A stretch of DNA of 64,000 bases from NCBI GenBank assembly GCA_025201765.1, contig MU623367.1, forward strand, positions 124,001 to 188,000, in the 5' to 3' direction. The translations under genes were made by a program, and so were the position numbers. This DNA is from Daldinia sp. FL1419 (taxonomy: Eukaryota > Ascomycota > Sordariomycetes > Xylariales > Hypoxylaceae). Of the stretch, positions 43,271 through 55,865 are shown one piece after another (within the stretch, counting starts at the first letter, position 1; every line of letters starts with the position of its first letter). The notes beneath the pieces were generated by a model that was not told the origin of the DNA, searched no databases, and saw only the letters and a list, made by a program, of their open reading frames with translations.

Positions 43271-44594
43271 CTTATGAGATTTTAAGGATACGTGCCAACA
43301 GAAAGATGTTGCAAGGCTACACGAGGTGAGTCTGGGTGAGATGGTTTGATTGTTTTTAGAAAACTCAGGGCCAAGACTTTGTTATATATTCTATGTTCCT
43401 CGTTTCCTCGTTTCCCATGCGATGATGCGGGATACCTCTACCGTGTTTGACTCCATAATCCCGTCCGAACTAGTAGCACTGCCCTCATATCACGTCTTAC
43501 TTATATGACTGTAGTTGATCATTTTTCTGCCTTTGACGACTATAATTCTACCTGTTAAGTTGAAATCCAAATTACGAAGCAAGTCACCGCTCGGCTAGTT
43601 GGTCATTCAGGGGCAGTTGATTTTAATGCTAGCTCAGCTTGCTGGGGCGCAGTTCGCGACGAACCGGTATAAGGCATCAACTTTTTCGCACCAGGCATCA
43701 CACAGTACTCTTCCCTACGGAATACCCCACCACCAATATTTTCGCCCTAATACCATGCGTTCATAGGTCTCAGCGGCTTTATTTAGATACGACGCGTGCC
43801 GTGGATGTCACTGTAGGCTTCGCCAAGATTTGATGCCTGATGCGAAGAACTTATTAGAGACCCTTTGTAGCTTCGCAAGTTATTAGATACTGGTTCTATC
43901 TTGGAATTTTATAATTGGAAATTTGGCATGGAATTAATCCTCCATAGATATAATTAAAAAGCAGACGTTCTCTGGGCTTACGCATATAACTTAACATTCA
44001 TCCCGTCTAAATTTTTACTCATTCAAAACCAATCACATATAAATCGCGTCGAACTATTGCCAATTTATCGCAGCCACAATCAAGGATTGGTTTTAGTAAC
44101 TACTCCCGAAAACTCGTCAGGGTATCCGCTCGAATGTCACTTTCTGATCTTAGGAATGGCGATATGAAGAATAAATATGAAGAATAAGTACCTAGGTAGC
44201 CGTGAGTAAGGAGTTCTTGTATGTCGTTAGAAGATGCACGACGACTATGACAGCCGACGTAATGAAAGCCAGCTCTTGTGAGGACGTCACGTTCCTGTCT
44301 TAGATTATCTGATATCCCGCTTAGCTACCCGCCTTCTTGGGTATCACCCAGCGCCGCCAAGCATGGATTATTCAGGTTTCACCAATGTGCCTTTCTGCAG
44401 CAAGCCAAACCCCTCTGCGGCTGATGCTGCTGCTGCTGCTGCTGAGGGGAAGCGAGTCCCCCGAAGTTCGTGTGTCTCCGTTTCTCGAGTTCCGAGGAGT
44501 TCCGACCAAAATCTCCAAGATACGATTACGTACCAGAAACGACCGAATGTTCGTTATTCGAGGGTCTTTGCTATAGCCATGACCCTAAACCACC
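43271..44594. other. Intergenic region upstream of the NTPase/patatin gene
   Basis: Divergent promoter region of 1.3 kb. A plus-strand frame at 44363 with an Ala run (GCT microsatellite at about 44423) precedes the next gene. It may be 5' UTR or an unproven upstream exon. TACCTAGGTAGCC lies at about 44189. Confidence 0.5.
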
Positions 44595-47500
44595 ATGGCG
44601 GGGCGTTTGTCGTTATCGCAACCCTGCCAGACATGTGGAACAAATGCCGAGAAGACGTTTACTTGCATTCAATGCAATAACTTTGCCTTCTGCGATGCGT
44701 GCTGGCCAAAATGGTTCTTACACACCCCGGGCGCTGTTGGTTGGTCAGTACACAACTGTCTCTTAGACACCGTAACCCCTGAAAATCATACGGCTATATC
44801 CGTATCCATACGAAGGTTATGAGTAAAGACGCGAACAAGCCTAATTACTAAGAATAATCAACAGGAACGGTAAACCACACGAGAAAGCAGACCCTATTGT
44901 TGTCCACAGGCTGCGCCAGATCTTAGAACCAACGCGCACCGAAGCAGAACATGAATCCGAACTCCTTGAGGACCGCGATACAACATGGTTTGGGTTTGGC
45001 CGCGATGCCTTCGGTCACCCCCTATTCCACGATTTTGGGCGGTTTGTTGCCATAATGAGCGAGACTGTCACTGATGAGACGGTCGAGCGGTACCCTCAAT
45101 TGACGACGTTTATCGGAGAAACCGGTACGACACGGCGCTCCTATATCTGTACCATAGCTAACAACATGACAGGCGCTGGAAAAAGTACTCTAATCAAACT
45201 CCTCATTGACCGTCATGACTCAACGGCCCCCGAGGGTTCTAATTACTATGCCCCGGTAACATCATCTAGTCACGACCGCATTTCCACCACAGGCGATGTC
45301 CACCTATACGCAGACCCGTCAACTCTGTATAGCAGCCACCCGTTACTCTTGGTAGACTGCGAAGGTCTAAGTGGAGGAGAGGCTATACCAAAGCAGCTGC
45401 GACATCACTCGCAGGGTTCAAACACAGGCTCCGGCAATACCAGTACGAACAGACATTGCTTAACGAGAAAGATTCTCTGGGCGGATACTCCTCACACCCA
45501 AAAGAGAGAGTTTGCCGTTAGCCAGCTGTATCCTCGGATCCTGTACACATTTTCCGACGTCGTGGTGTTTGTTTTGCGAAATCCAAGATCATTCGAGTCA
45601 ACTGTCCTTGATAAACTAATACGCTGGGGCGCGGCTTCTAGTATGTACTTTTTCCCTTATTTATTTTCCCGGGGCGCATTGATTTATATATCTACACAGA
45701 AATGTCTTATTCCCACACTATAACCTCAACCTCCTTACTGATCCGGGCTATGACTGACTGTTATTGTAGTCGATAAATCACTCAATCAACCTGTACTTCC
45801 TCACGCAATAATTGTATTCAATGCCACCGATATAAATGTCGACGAAAGGGAGTGGGATGTTGCGACAGCCACGAAGTTGTTAATGTCAGATATCCATGAT
45901 GCCGTTTTACGCGAACCGGCCCTGCATGAACATGGTATGCGACTAAAGACCCATTAGAGCTGTGATTCTTTTCAGTTAATAACACTAACTGATTCGTAGT
46001 ATGTTAAAATATCTTGCGGAAGAGATTCGCGTGCTGTTTCTTTCGTTGCCTCGCTGGAAAAGGGTTGGGCTTTGCATAGTGCTAATGTTCAATAGGTACA
46101 AACATGGCGAAGGCGCGGGAAGATCATAAGAAACACTAAAGAACTTCTCGAGTGCTACTATGGTTCTATAAACGTTGTACGGGTACCATACAAAGGCTCA
46201 TATAGTAAGGAGTTTGATTTTTGCTTATTTTAGTTGCGCATATTACCCCCTGGTGCTAATACATGGTGGTCTAGTGTTAATGAATGAGCAAGTCAGTAAG
46301 CTTGCCGACTTATTAAAAGAGCGCTGCAAAGCTTCGTACCTCCGGAAAAGAGAAGTGCGTATGCTCGCAAACACGGAGAAGCTTCAATTCTATCTTCAAG
46401 CGGCTTACGGCCACTTTACCAAAGATCTCAGCACGCCATTCGACTTCGTAAAGGAGACTCTTCGACACAGTCCAATCTCTAGAAGCTTTGAGGGCAACAT
46501 ATTGAACTTGGCACTGGCAATCAAACAGAAATCTAACAATCTGATCCTAAGCTGCGACACCGAACAGATCTTCCGGGTTATGGGACCGATGATAGCATCA
46601 TGTGTGATGCTCGACGCCGTTCGCCAGAACTTACCGGGTAAATTTAGATCAGTGTTATATCGTACGGTACGGAATCGCTAACACCGAGATAGGTAGCGTT
46701 AATCGTCTCCTGGATGACCGATATGCCAAGCCTTGCGCTGGTGCACTCCAGACGTTCGCCGATATGTACTGCCCGTGTAGCTTTACGAATCCGTCTTTTA
46801 GCGGAGATCTAGGTCGATGCTACAACGTTAGATCGGGCCACAATCCGAAGGGACACCAGAACAAGCAAGGCAAAATCATCGGCAATGGCGACTACGAGTC
46901 CAGCTTTGATATAGATAAGTTTCGACCGGCTTGGGAAGAGCTGCTCAAAGCCAGTCTAGCACAGATACAAGCCTCTAGCTTAAAGCTTGGGCAAGAGTTT
47001 CCAGATAGAAGCGAGCTCCAAATCGCTGCGCTTATCCATCAGGAACGTTTGAACGAACTCTACTCTAATGTGCTAGGCGTGGCGACAGACTTCGTAAGTT
47101 ACTCAGCATGTCTCTGCTGTTTGCGAGAACTACCGGAGTGCGCGTTGCCTTGCGGTCATGTTTTATGTTTTCCTTGCGCTCAAATATACGGGACAAGAAC
47201 ATCGAAAACTACTATTGAGATTAGCCGTTGTCCTCTACATGTGCGAGATGTCATTGCTAGTCCCCCTTGGATCGTTGTGACGAAGCCGCGCTATGCAGGG
47301 AGCCGCGTCCTCTGCCTCGACGGGTATGTACCATCCCATAGTGACGTGCGTTGGGAAATACTAATGAGTCTTAGTGGTGGTGCGCGGGGAATCATACTAC
47401 TGCAAGTTCTCGCCGAGATAGAAAAGATCCTAGGTCCCGACTTGCCCATTCAACTATTCTTCGACCTGATGGTTGGAACCAAGTGAGTTTTCTAGACGGT

Positions 47501-49507
47501 ATTATGTCTGAGACTTAGCTGACTGTAGTGAGTTCTGGCGGCATCGTAGCAATCGGATTAGGGGTCAAGAAGTGGTCCGTCAACGCAACAATACAGAAGT
47601 TCAAGGATCTGTGTACAGAGGCTTTTGTGCCTCGAGAGATGACTAGCGTACCTGTTTTTGGTGCATTATCAAGTTTATACCACGGTAGTCTATACAAGAC
47701 ACAACCTTTTACGAAGGCGTTAAGGGGGCACTTTTCCGACCAACCATTCTTCGGCGCCGCAACGCATAGATCCCTAATCACGACTTCGACGAAGGTCGCT
47801 GTTACGGCTTCTACTGGTATTGAACGGCAAGCTGTCGTATTTGCTAATTATAATCGCCCCGATTTACCAGAAAAAAGTAAGCGCATCCTCTCGTTTGTGT
47901 CGGAGGGTTGCTGACAAGATCACTAGGACTTCCGTATAGGTTCGTTAGATCGGATACGCCGTCAAAGGAAATGCGCATATGGGAAGCGTGAGTCCCTTAT
48001 ATATTAAGACTTAGTAGCGAAAAGAAAGCCGACTAATCATTCTCTCAAAGAGCCCGAGCGACGTCTGCAACACCCCCTTTCTTCAAGTCATTCCTCAAAG
48101 TTGAAACTGGCCAGGAATATTCTAATAATGATACCCGTTATTCATGCCCAGTGCTGATCGCTCATTACGAGGCCAAATCAATATGGGGCGACGTGGCGGA
48201 CTGCCCGCCGGACTTAATGCTCTCTATCGGCACAGGTCGCAACGTAGGTGATCGCAGCATAGATGACCCAAACGCGTTTCGGTCGTCACAGTCTATGACG
48301 AATGAGACTATCACTACCACGGGTATCGGCACAAGTGCTGTCGTCAGACAAGGCCGCGGAGGGGCTGGTAACTACAAGCGCAAGACTTCATCAACAATGC
48401 CGCCCTCTGAAGATACAAGTCAAGGGAAGGCAGCAAGCGGATACGTCGTGCGGGATCCAAAGACGCCGATGCTCGTTTCCTTCAACAACCCCGTCCCAAA
48501 CCAGACGGACAAGCTAAACGACCAGCGGCAATGCGATAGAACCTGGAATCGCTTCATGTTTAGCAGCGCTATCAAAGACGACTCGATACGGCAGCGTTAC
48601 ATGCGCATCTGCCCTGAGCTTCTAACCAAGTTACCGAAGTTTGACGAGATACAGAAGATAGGTTCCGTAGAGCAAGAGACGGCCGAAGTACTACGGCAAA
48701 ATCACCAAGACATCGTCGAAGCAGCGCATAGGCTGGTCGCAAGTACGTTTTTCTTCGACAAGGATGTCGGTAGTGTGAAACAGACTGGATCTGGGTTTAG
48801 CTGCACAGGTAAACAACCCCTGACGCATCCTGATATCCCGGGTCGAATGCTTCAGTCCCTTCCACTAACTTGATTGCTTTAGGCTCTATCTTTTGTAGAT
48901 TTCGACTCTCCTCGCCTGAGTTGAAAGCTCTGGGTTGGTTTCTAGTTTCTCGGTTAGACGGCGAATTCGAGCCGTACTTTCTACTCGAGATACAAGATGG
49001 AGGCGCATCATGGCCACCGCGACAGATCGTACTGACGAACTCTGTACTGCAAGACATGCACCTACAGGGCGGTTTCCAACTTGATTCCGTCCGAATAAGT
49101 ACCGCGACAGAAGATGCGCAGGTCAACATATCTCTCTGCTTACAGACTCGTCCTTACCCTAGCGGGGTGATGGTACTACCTATTAGTGGTTTTCCGAGGC
49201 GACTCATGAGTGAGGACGGCGGTAGGCTTATGTATCAGACCAGTAAGTGTTTATCAACCTACGCTGAGATATTCCAAGACGGCGAGCATGGTATCTGATA
49301 ACTAATATACGTCGCTATACAGGTGTCTCATCTTCTAGGACATATCCATCCGTCATAGAAAAGAGCTCGTCAATCACGACGGGCGCAGCGTCGACGCCCC
49401 GAATATCCCTCGCGGAATCGCTCCCAAGCCCCGTTCCCAGCGTCGACTCATTTGGGAAATTATCCTTGGGGAGAGACTCGGATTTTCGAGCCGAGCTAGA
49501 GGGTTAA
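44595..49507 (+). CDS. Large zinc-finger / P-loop NTPase / RING / patatin-like protein, possibly decaying
   Basis: Thirteen exons (44595-44743, 44865-45124, 45173-45640, 45770-45934, 46096-46204, 46275-46637, 46693-47323, 47375-47482, 47533-47876, 47927-47987, 48051-48808, 48883-49242, 49323-49507), about 1320 residues. Domains in order: a B-box-like CxxC finger (CQTCG..FTCIQC..FCDACW); a P-loop NTPase (Walker A GETGAGKST assembled across an intron, DCEGL as Walker B); a RING-like finger (CLCCLRELPECALPCGHVLC); a patatin domain with DGGGARG; and a C-terminal beta-rich part. Fungal relatives are annotated as patatin-like/FabD phospholipases with NLR-like build. Anomalies: the join 45934/46096 shifts frame by one base; the nucleophile motif reads GTNSGG instead of GTSTGG; the YxDGG motif reads YSNND. 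It may be a pseudoenzyme or decaying gene. Confidence 0.78.
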
Positions 49508-50602
49508 TCAGATGAGGCGTTTTGGATACCGAGTGGGAGTTAATCATGTGTCAGTTTTATATTTGGGTCTCTCGAGTGTGTCTCAATATGGTGAGCTGGG
49601 TGTTTACTATGGAGATTGTAAGATTAAGAAGATCGTACTACATTTCTTAAGCTATGATCAAGAAGCAATTGTTAATGGTATAAATTAAGCTTCATCGCAT
49701 AAGCTTTTTACTAAGCACTCTATTAAGCTGGCGTACTTGGCAAGAGGCCTTTAGTCGTGATGATCTCGTGGTGATGGGCGAATGATAAGTGTTGGAAGTC
49801 AGTATCCCTAAAACATGTAAGACCAACTTACCATGACCCCAGACCGATTTGGAATCATAGTAACGGGTCGATCTCTTCCTCTCGGACGCCTTGCTGTCTC
49901 GAGCGCTCTCCGAGATGGCGGGGTTCAGGTCACATCTGGAGTGGATGAGCGAGAAGCGAGTTTGACCCAAATAGGAAAATGGTATTTTCATCCAGCATAT
50001 CTCATCTCACTAAGATAAGCACTTGCGCAAGGAACGAGACCCTACGAACACTAAATCTGACTAAATACATGTCCTCACATTCGTGTCTCGATTAGCTAAT
50101 TTCCCATATTCTAGTAGCAATACGCAGACGTAGAAGCCTCTCGGTTGGGCTAGTTATTAGGCACAAGCACCCCTTCCCGGATTCAATCATGCTCGTTCGA
50201 AGCAATACACAGCAAAAAGAAACCGCACTGTGGCGGAGTCTTGATAATCTAGGGGCGAAGCTTCTCCCGAGATGACGTATGGGTCTTTAGCACTGCAGGC
50301 TTGCCCGACTTAGATGGAGCATATTCACGTTGTCTAGAGACTCGATGAGCAAGCATAGCTTCAGCTCTTCATCGACTATACGTCAGCAACATGTGAATAT
50401 TCACCTTGCCCAGCAGGCCTAGCTTCTACCCATAGTTGATTAATCCTTGTATAAAGACAATTGACGCTTATTGACCTTTTCTTCTGTTAGGATGGACACT
50501 TGTGAATATGACTACATATACAGACTGTCCTGTCGGCAACCTTTTGGCATCCGCACTTCTCATCCCCATCTCTCCAGTCAATATCCGTCTACAACAGTCA
50601 GA
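49508..50602. other. Intergenic region
   Basis: About 1.1 kb. Frames of 61-99 codons show no features. It contains the promoter of the hydrolase gene. Confidence 0.55.
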
Positions 50603-51903
50603 ATGCTCTCCTCGGTTGTGTCAGTCTTCCTTCTCGCAGCAACAGCTTCTGCTGTGCCCCAATTTCCGAAGCTAGGATGTAGGGAACTCTCGATACCCGT
50701 TACCGTCAATGTTCCCCGTTTCCTTGTAAACGTAACGGTCAATGACAACTGGGATGCAATTGCTTTAGCACTGGCTCTTACGAGGCGGGATTTTAGCGAA
50801 AAGACGGATCCGCTACCGATTACAGGTAGCACCACTGAGCCTGTAGAAAGCAAGTTCAAAATTGGGGCAACAGTATGCGGCAGAGGAGGTCCTACGTTGA
50901 TCCTGACTCACGGTATTCTCGAGTCCAAGCGGTATGTTTCATTTCACCCAAAACTGGAACTACGGTATTATGTATGTGGGTACTAACCACGGGATAGATA
51001 TTGGCAACCAACGTTTAAGGGATCCGAGAAGTATGACTTCGTCAAGGCCGCCGTTGCTGCTGGATATTCTGTCCTCAATTACGACCGTATAGGCGTGGGG
51101 TCATCCTCTAAGTGAGTATAACTCGAATCACCATGGATGGCGATAACGGTATTTACTGACTTGGTTTCCTTACATTAGAGTCAACGCGCTCTCGGATGCT
51201 CAGTTCCAGGTAGAGGCGGCCGTACTTGACTCCCTCGTAGACTACGCGCGGTACACCACGAATGCTACAAAAGTAGCTCTCGTAGGTCACAGTTACGGAG
51301 CGTATCTGACGGTTGCTTCCGCGGCTAGTAAAAAGACCGCTGTCGACGCTATCGTACTTAGCGGCTTTGCGGGCGGCTTTAGCTATTTTGGTCCGTTTCT
51401 CGCCGGTTCCAGTTTTAGAGTCGCGCGCCTACAAGACCCTATTCGCTGGGGCGGTTTGGATTCGGGGTATCTGACGTCGGCAGACCTCTTCTCTGAGACG
51501 TATGCGTACTTTGGAGAGGCAACTGATTTTGAGAGACGAGTCGCCGAGTGGTCTTACTCCAAGAATAGCGAACCGTTTGCCGTGGGAGAGTTGCCATCAC
51601 TCATTGCGAGCAGCCCCCTCGACTTTGGAGGGGTAACGGCTCCTGTGCTCGCTATCCAGGGGCAATTCGACTTATCGGGATGCGGTGGTAATTGTGTCGG
51701 TCTCTTAGATACACTGAAGAATGACTTCAATGGTAGTAAAGTTGTTAAGACGATCGATAACCTACCCGCGGGGTAAGTACCAGAGGATTAAAGGGGTTAA
51801 TATCGAGGCTAACTCTGGTCGCAGACATAATCTCAACTTACACAAGGTCGCTCCGCAAGCTTTCAATAAGATCTTTAGCTTCTTGAAAAGCCAAGGAGTG
51901 TAA
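50603..51903 (+). CDS. Secreted alpha/beta hydrolase
   Basis: Four exons (50603-50931, 50998-51111, 51179-51772, 51825-51903) sum to 1116 nt, or 371 residues, in phase. The start at 50603 gives a clear signal peptide (MLSSVVSVFLLAATASAVPQ); an upstream in-frame ATG would bury it. Alpha/beta-hydrolase landmarks: oxyanion segment LILTHGILESKRYW, strand GYSVLNYDRIGVGSS, nucleophile elbow GHSYG (ALVGHSYGAYL), an Asp in IQGQFDLSG or nearby, and a C-terminal His in AGHNLNLHKV. Several N-glycosylation sequons occur (NVTVN, TNATK, NGSK). It is likely an extracellular lipase/esterase-type enzyme of unknown substrate. Confidence 0.87.
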
Positions 51904-52964
51904 TGGTTGTACATATAAGTACGATTAATATAGATACGGCAAACATACGGCTGCGACTTTCTTGAGCGTCTTAATTATACTACTAGCTATTGCCAATGCA
52001 AATGGTATAAGCTATTGAGATTCTGAGGTTACTGTCGACGCATAGAATAGAAAGATGGAGAGTGAAACAGAAAATGTAGCGTAATAAAATACTCTTTTTA
52101 GTATTTATTTAATAAAGACGATATTCATCAAGAGATATTATCATAACACTCCAATCCTTATGAGATATATACATCGCAAGCAATAACGTGGCTTTCAAGT
52201 TTCCATACTGCTTGGTTATCCAATATTATACAATCCTCCATGATATATAGGTTTTTTAAGATCCGTTTCCCTGATGCCGCATCCTGCGGGTTTGCTTTAA
52301 TACCAAAAATCCGAGGCCGACTAACGGCAGTGTGTCTAATAGAGAGAATAGAAGAGAGAAAAAAAAAAAAAAAAAAAAAAAAGTGGTACACAAATCGTAG
52401 AGGCCTTCAGAGTAGTGTAGATGGAAGTGCCCCTCATTGCAAACGCTCGTACCATTCCAAGTTGGTCCTCGTTCTTGGTCGGAACGGAAATGTGGGATGA
52501 GAATGTGGGATGAGGATGTGGGACTGCGTCCGAGCGTCGCCTTCAACTCGTTTCGACCCCGCCTGCGCCACCGCAATTATCTCAACATTTCTGGAGGAGT
52601 TGACGGTGATTCGATCACGCTAGAGTCGATCTACGGCAAGATTGCCGTGCCTGAGCTAAGGAGTGTGTTGACGCGTTCGGGCGTTCGTCATTGCTTTTGA
52701 TGGGCTTGTGTCGTGGGGTAAGGCCCGGAAGCAGAAGTTGGTGTGTTTATTTGGATTTTGAATAAATTGATGGGGAAGAAAGGCCTTGGTTGACGAAGAA
52801 AAGGGTATCAAGAGAATGAAAGTGGTGAATTTTTTTGGTGTCGATTACGATGTGTCGGCATAGCAGTTGTAGTCACGAAATGTGATGCGATCCCAACGAA
52901 GCGGTGTGGAGGATCTTCTTGTAAAACCTGGGGCCTTTCCCTCCCATCACCCTCAAGAAGTTGC
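51904..52964. other. Intergenic region with poly-A run
   Basis: About 1.06 kb between convergent genes. A 24-nt poly-A run lies at 52359-52382. Overlapping frames of 77-106 codons run through the homopolymer and have no features. Confidence 0.6.
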
Positions 52965-53693
52965 TTAGAACACGAGGTTCACGCCGTCTTCTGGGTGCTC
53001 GTAGTAAGATCCGCCCAGTTGCCTGATTAAACGGCATCGTTCCTCCATGTTGTAGGTGTTGTTGATTCTACCGATTCCTCTCGAGGACGCGTCTCCGTGT
53101 GTTGTTCTGAGCACCCAAACACCACCACCTGCGGGCCAGCCAACGTAGACGACGGGTTGATTATATCGATCGGGGCTCATGAAATTCCTCCTGTAGGCAT
53201 CCTCGCTCTCCCACCAGGTAGCTCCGAGTTTGCGCATGTTTCCGCAGTGGAGATCTTCCTCCGCCTGATCCAGAGACCTCATGGCGATGTGGAATCGGTC
53301 GAGATTTAAAAAGTCGAGTTCGACGGCTGTGCAATGAAGAACGTAGACTCCTCCGTAGCTGGGGTATCCTCGAACGGCAGCTCCTGGTCCTACACCAAAT
53401 TGTGTTCGGAATTGAGGTTTATCAAATACCATAAGGTAGTCGTCTTCCTCTCCAGAATCGTAGATGAGATGTCGCGATAGCGTGTCCGCAGCTAAATCAT
53501 CATCGGCATCGTCGTAGTCAAACCCTCGCGACCGAGAGCTTGTCATCAAGTCCCTAGTCAAGCCATGTGGTCTCGAGCGACGAGCTCTGAATGAAAATAG
53601 ATAGCTTCCAGACAAAGCTGCAAGGAAAAAGATGGCGGGCGTTATGAGGGACATAATGCCCGGAGTAGGTTGTGTTCGGACTGTTGGAGACAT
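52965..53693 (-). CDS. Hypothetical single-pass membrane protein
   Basis: Uninterrupted 242-codon frame from the ATG at 53693. One N-terminal hydrophobic segment (IMSLITPAIFFLAALSGSYLF, about residues 13-33) is followed by a basic stretch (RARRSRP), which predicts a signal-anchored protein. The remainder has an acidic linker (DYDDADDDLAADT) and a compact-looking domain with two similar blocks: VYVLHCTAVELDFLNLDRF...EDLHCGNMRKLGATWWE and VWVLRTTHGDASSRG...ERCRLIRQLGGSYYE. These blocks look like an internal duplication. No family is recognised. The coding composition is clear relative to the flanks. Confidence 0.72.
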   Translation of the reverse strand: MSPTVRTQPTPGIMSLITPAIFFLAALSGSYLFSFRARRSRPHGLTRDLMTSSRSRGFDYDDADDDLAADTLSRHLIYDSGEEDDYLMVFDKPQFRTQFGVGPGAAVRGYPSYGGVYVLHCTAVELDFLNLDRFHIAMRSLDQAEEDLHCGNMRKLGATWWESEDAYRRNFMSPDRYNQPVVYVGWPAGGGVWVLRTTHGDASSRGIGRINNTYNMEERCRLIRQLGGSYYEHPEDGVNLVF

Positions 53694-55865
53694 CTTGGCT
53701 TGGAGGTCTGCACACCTACCTATAGGTACTCCCGGCTACCGGTGGACAAGCCCTAATAAATTCACATGGATGCAATATGGATGCAATACGGATGCAATAT
53801 AGATGCACTACGGATGCACTACGTGGTTTATGCCCACGTCATCTAGCGGGTTACCTTACTGTAAATGACTTGGGCTCTGACGCTTTTGCCCAGTTGTGTT
53901 TATGTGTGTTACGTGTTATGCGACTATTTGCATAAAAGAGCATTGGATAAAATGATTGGAAGGGCAGCAAAGGAAGAATGATATTCGTTAACTGTTTGTT
54001 AGGCATTATTTGTCCTTGTTTGGCCTTGTTTGGCACCACATCCCATTCTCGTCTCTCAACGTAGGGCTGATAGGTAACGGAATAAATCCCAAAACATCCA
54101 ATCAAATAACCGCTCGCCTTTTCGGCATGACTACCTGGGTCTATTCCTGGGCTTCTCTCCTGGGCTTCTCTTCCTGAGAGGTAACCTGCATCTACGTGGC
54201 CACGAACAAAAAAAGAGTTGTACCCAGGTCGTGCCACTTTATCTGCGCTTCTTATTGACTGCCTCAGATTTCTCCCGCACAGCCATGGCGAGTCACGCAG
54301 GTACAAATCCTTACCCATGTTAGAATGAAAGTGAAAAGCTATGACTTCATCACGGTATGTCTGATGCTTTTTTTCTACTGGTTGCCTCGTTGGAAGAAGC
54401 AAATCCAATGGCCCTTTGACGCCCAACACAAGAATAAGGTCCCGTGAGCTTGAAAAGTCTGGCCGCCAATGTTTACTCTTATAAGCCATTGTTTCCACTT
54501 ATAGCTCGGCTACACACTGCATGCCAAGCATTCCGTTCATGTCTTCTATCCACGTCAATGCGACCTAACTCTTTCAAACATCTTTACAGGGGCGAAGCGC
54601 ACAAAATCGACGAATACCCGCGGTTATTTCGACTTAACCAAAAACTGAGACCACGGAAGAGTAACTCCAGACTCGCTCTAGACTCGATTTCGAAATAGTG
54701 GGACGTAGCCTACTATTGGCTCCTTGCGCAAAACGCGAGTAACGTCTATCCAACAATTTGAGACGCGTGAGGCTTACCGCTGAATGACCATAGTAACAGA
54801 TATTATAGGATTCCCAATAGTCTACGGCTTCAATGCAAAGAGTGAAACCATGCAGAGTAGTCGCGACTTCAATTGAGGTAGAGGGTATTTTTAGGAGCTT
54901 GACAGCTTTGCTCCATCGCTATACTAGGTTCCGAGCATAGTCTTATGCTTGCGAAGCCTTACGCGGGAAGCTCGAAACGCGATTAGACAATTACTATTAG
55001 GAGGGAGCCCACGTTGAAGCGCGAGTTCTTATTGGTATCCAAAATCGCGCTCAGAGATAATCGCCTTCGCCCGAAATCTCATAGATGACCATCCTCACCC
55101 ATGGCATTTAGCTTGTGTTCATATGCCAGTGCCGGTCCCAACAATCTGGCTTGTCAGGAACAACGTCCGAGTGTCTCGACCCTCTAGGGGAGGTGTACGT
55201 GATTGGTTAAGGGGGGGTCTACTGGCTGCCTCCCATGTCTTCAGACCCGTCGTAAAGACTAGCGACGATAAGTTGAGTTTCTTCGATATGGACTTGCTAT
55301 CATTCGAGAACCTGAATAGACTCCACATTAACGGAGAGTAGAAGAGGAAATAAACAAAATACTTGAATGACAGGTAGGCTCCACTTACTATTATCTCTGC
55401 AAAGAGGTTGGATCCTTCAGGACTTACACATTCATACTCAACCATAAAGTAACTAGGTAGGTAGCAATTGAGTATAGCATGGTCTATCTTATTAATAGAG
55501 TTTAAGCCAGGTCATGCCATCAAGAGAAGTGTTACTAGGAGAAAGTTGGAAGTCGAATTCAGTAAGTGAGTCATTCCAAGGCCAGAAAAGTTTGAGCAGG
55601 GTATTTCTTGAGCAGGAAGATGTTAACTTTCTACTGTAACTATCACCAGATATAGAGATAGCGGGTCGCTTATAGTTGATCACTATATTCTTATATTGAC
55701 CTGAGTCGTCCATATAAACTCAACTCCCCAGGAAGATATAAATAAGTGATTTACAAATACCGGGGTTAATCCCTGACCCAAAATAATCGTCTACCCCTTC
55801 AACTACGTCCAAGCTCGGCTCCGCATGTTATGGAGACAAGATCATTCTAAGATTTACATATCCTG
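53694..55865. other. Long intergenic region
   Basis: About 2.2 kb. A 215-codon minus-strand frame (53851-54498) and shorter ones lack domain features and are not called. An 11-bp tandem repeat lies at 53766-53823. Confidence 0.45.
53766..53823 (+). repeat. 11-bp tandem repeat
   Basis: Five consecutive units of the type ATGGATGCAAT / ACGGATGCACT, upstream of the membrane protein gene. Confidence 0.85.

Noticed and set aside
44363..44594. Possible upstream exon of the NTPase/patatin gene (MDYSGFTNV frame with Ala run)
   Set aside because: The ATG at 44595 directly precedes the conserved Cys finger; no splice site joins the upstream frame convincingly, though it cannot be excluded.
53851..54498. 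215-codon minus-strand open frame
   Set aside because: No domain, no family resemblance, irregular composition; most likely a chance frame.
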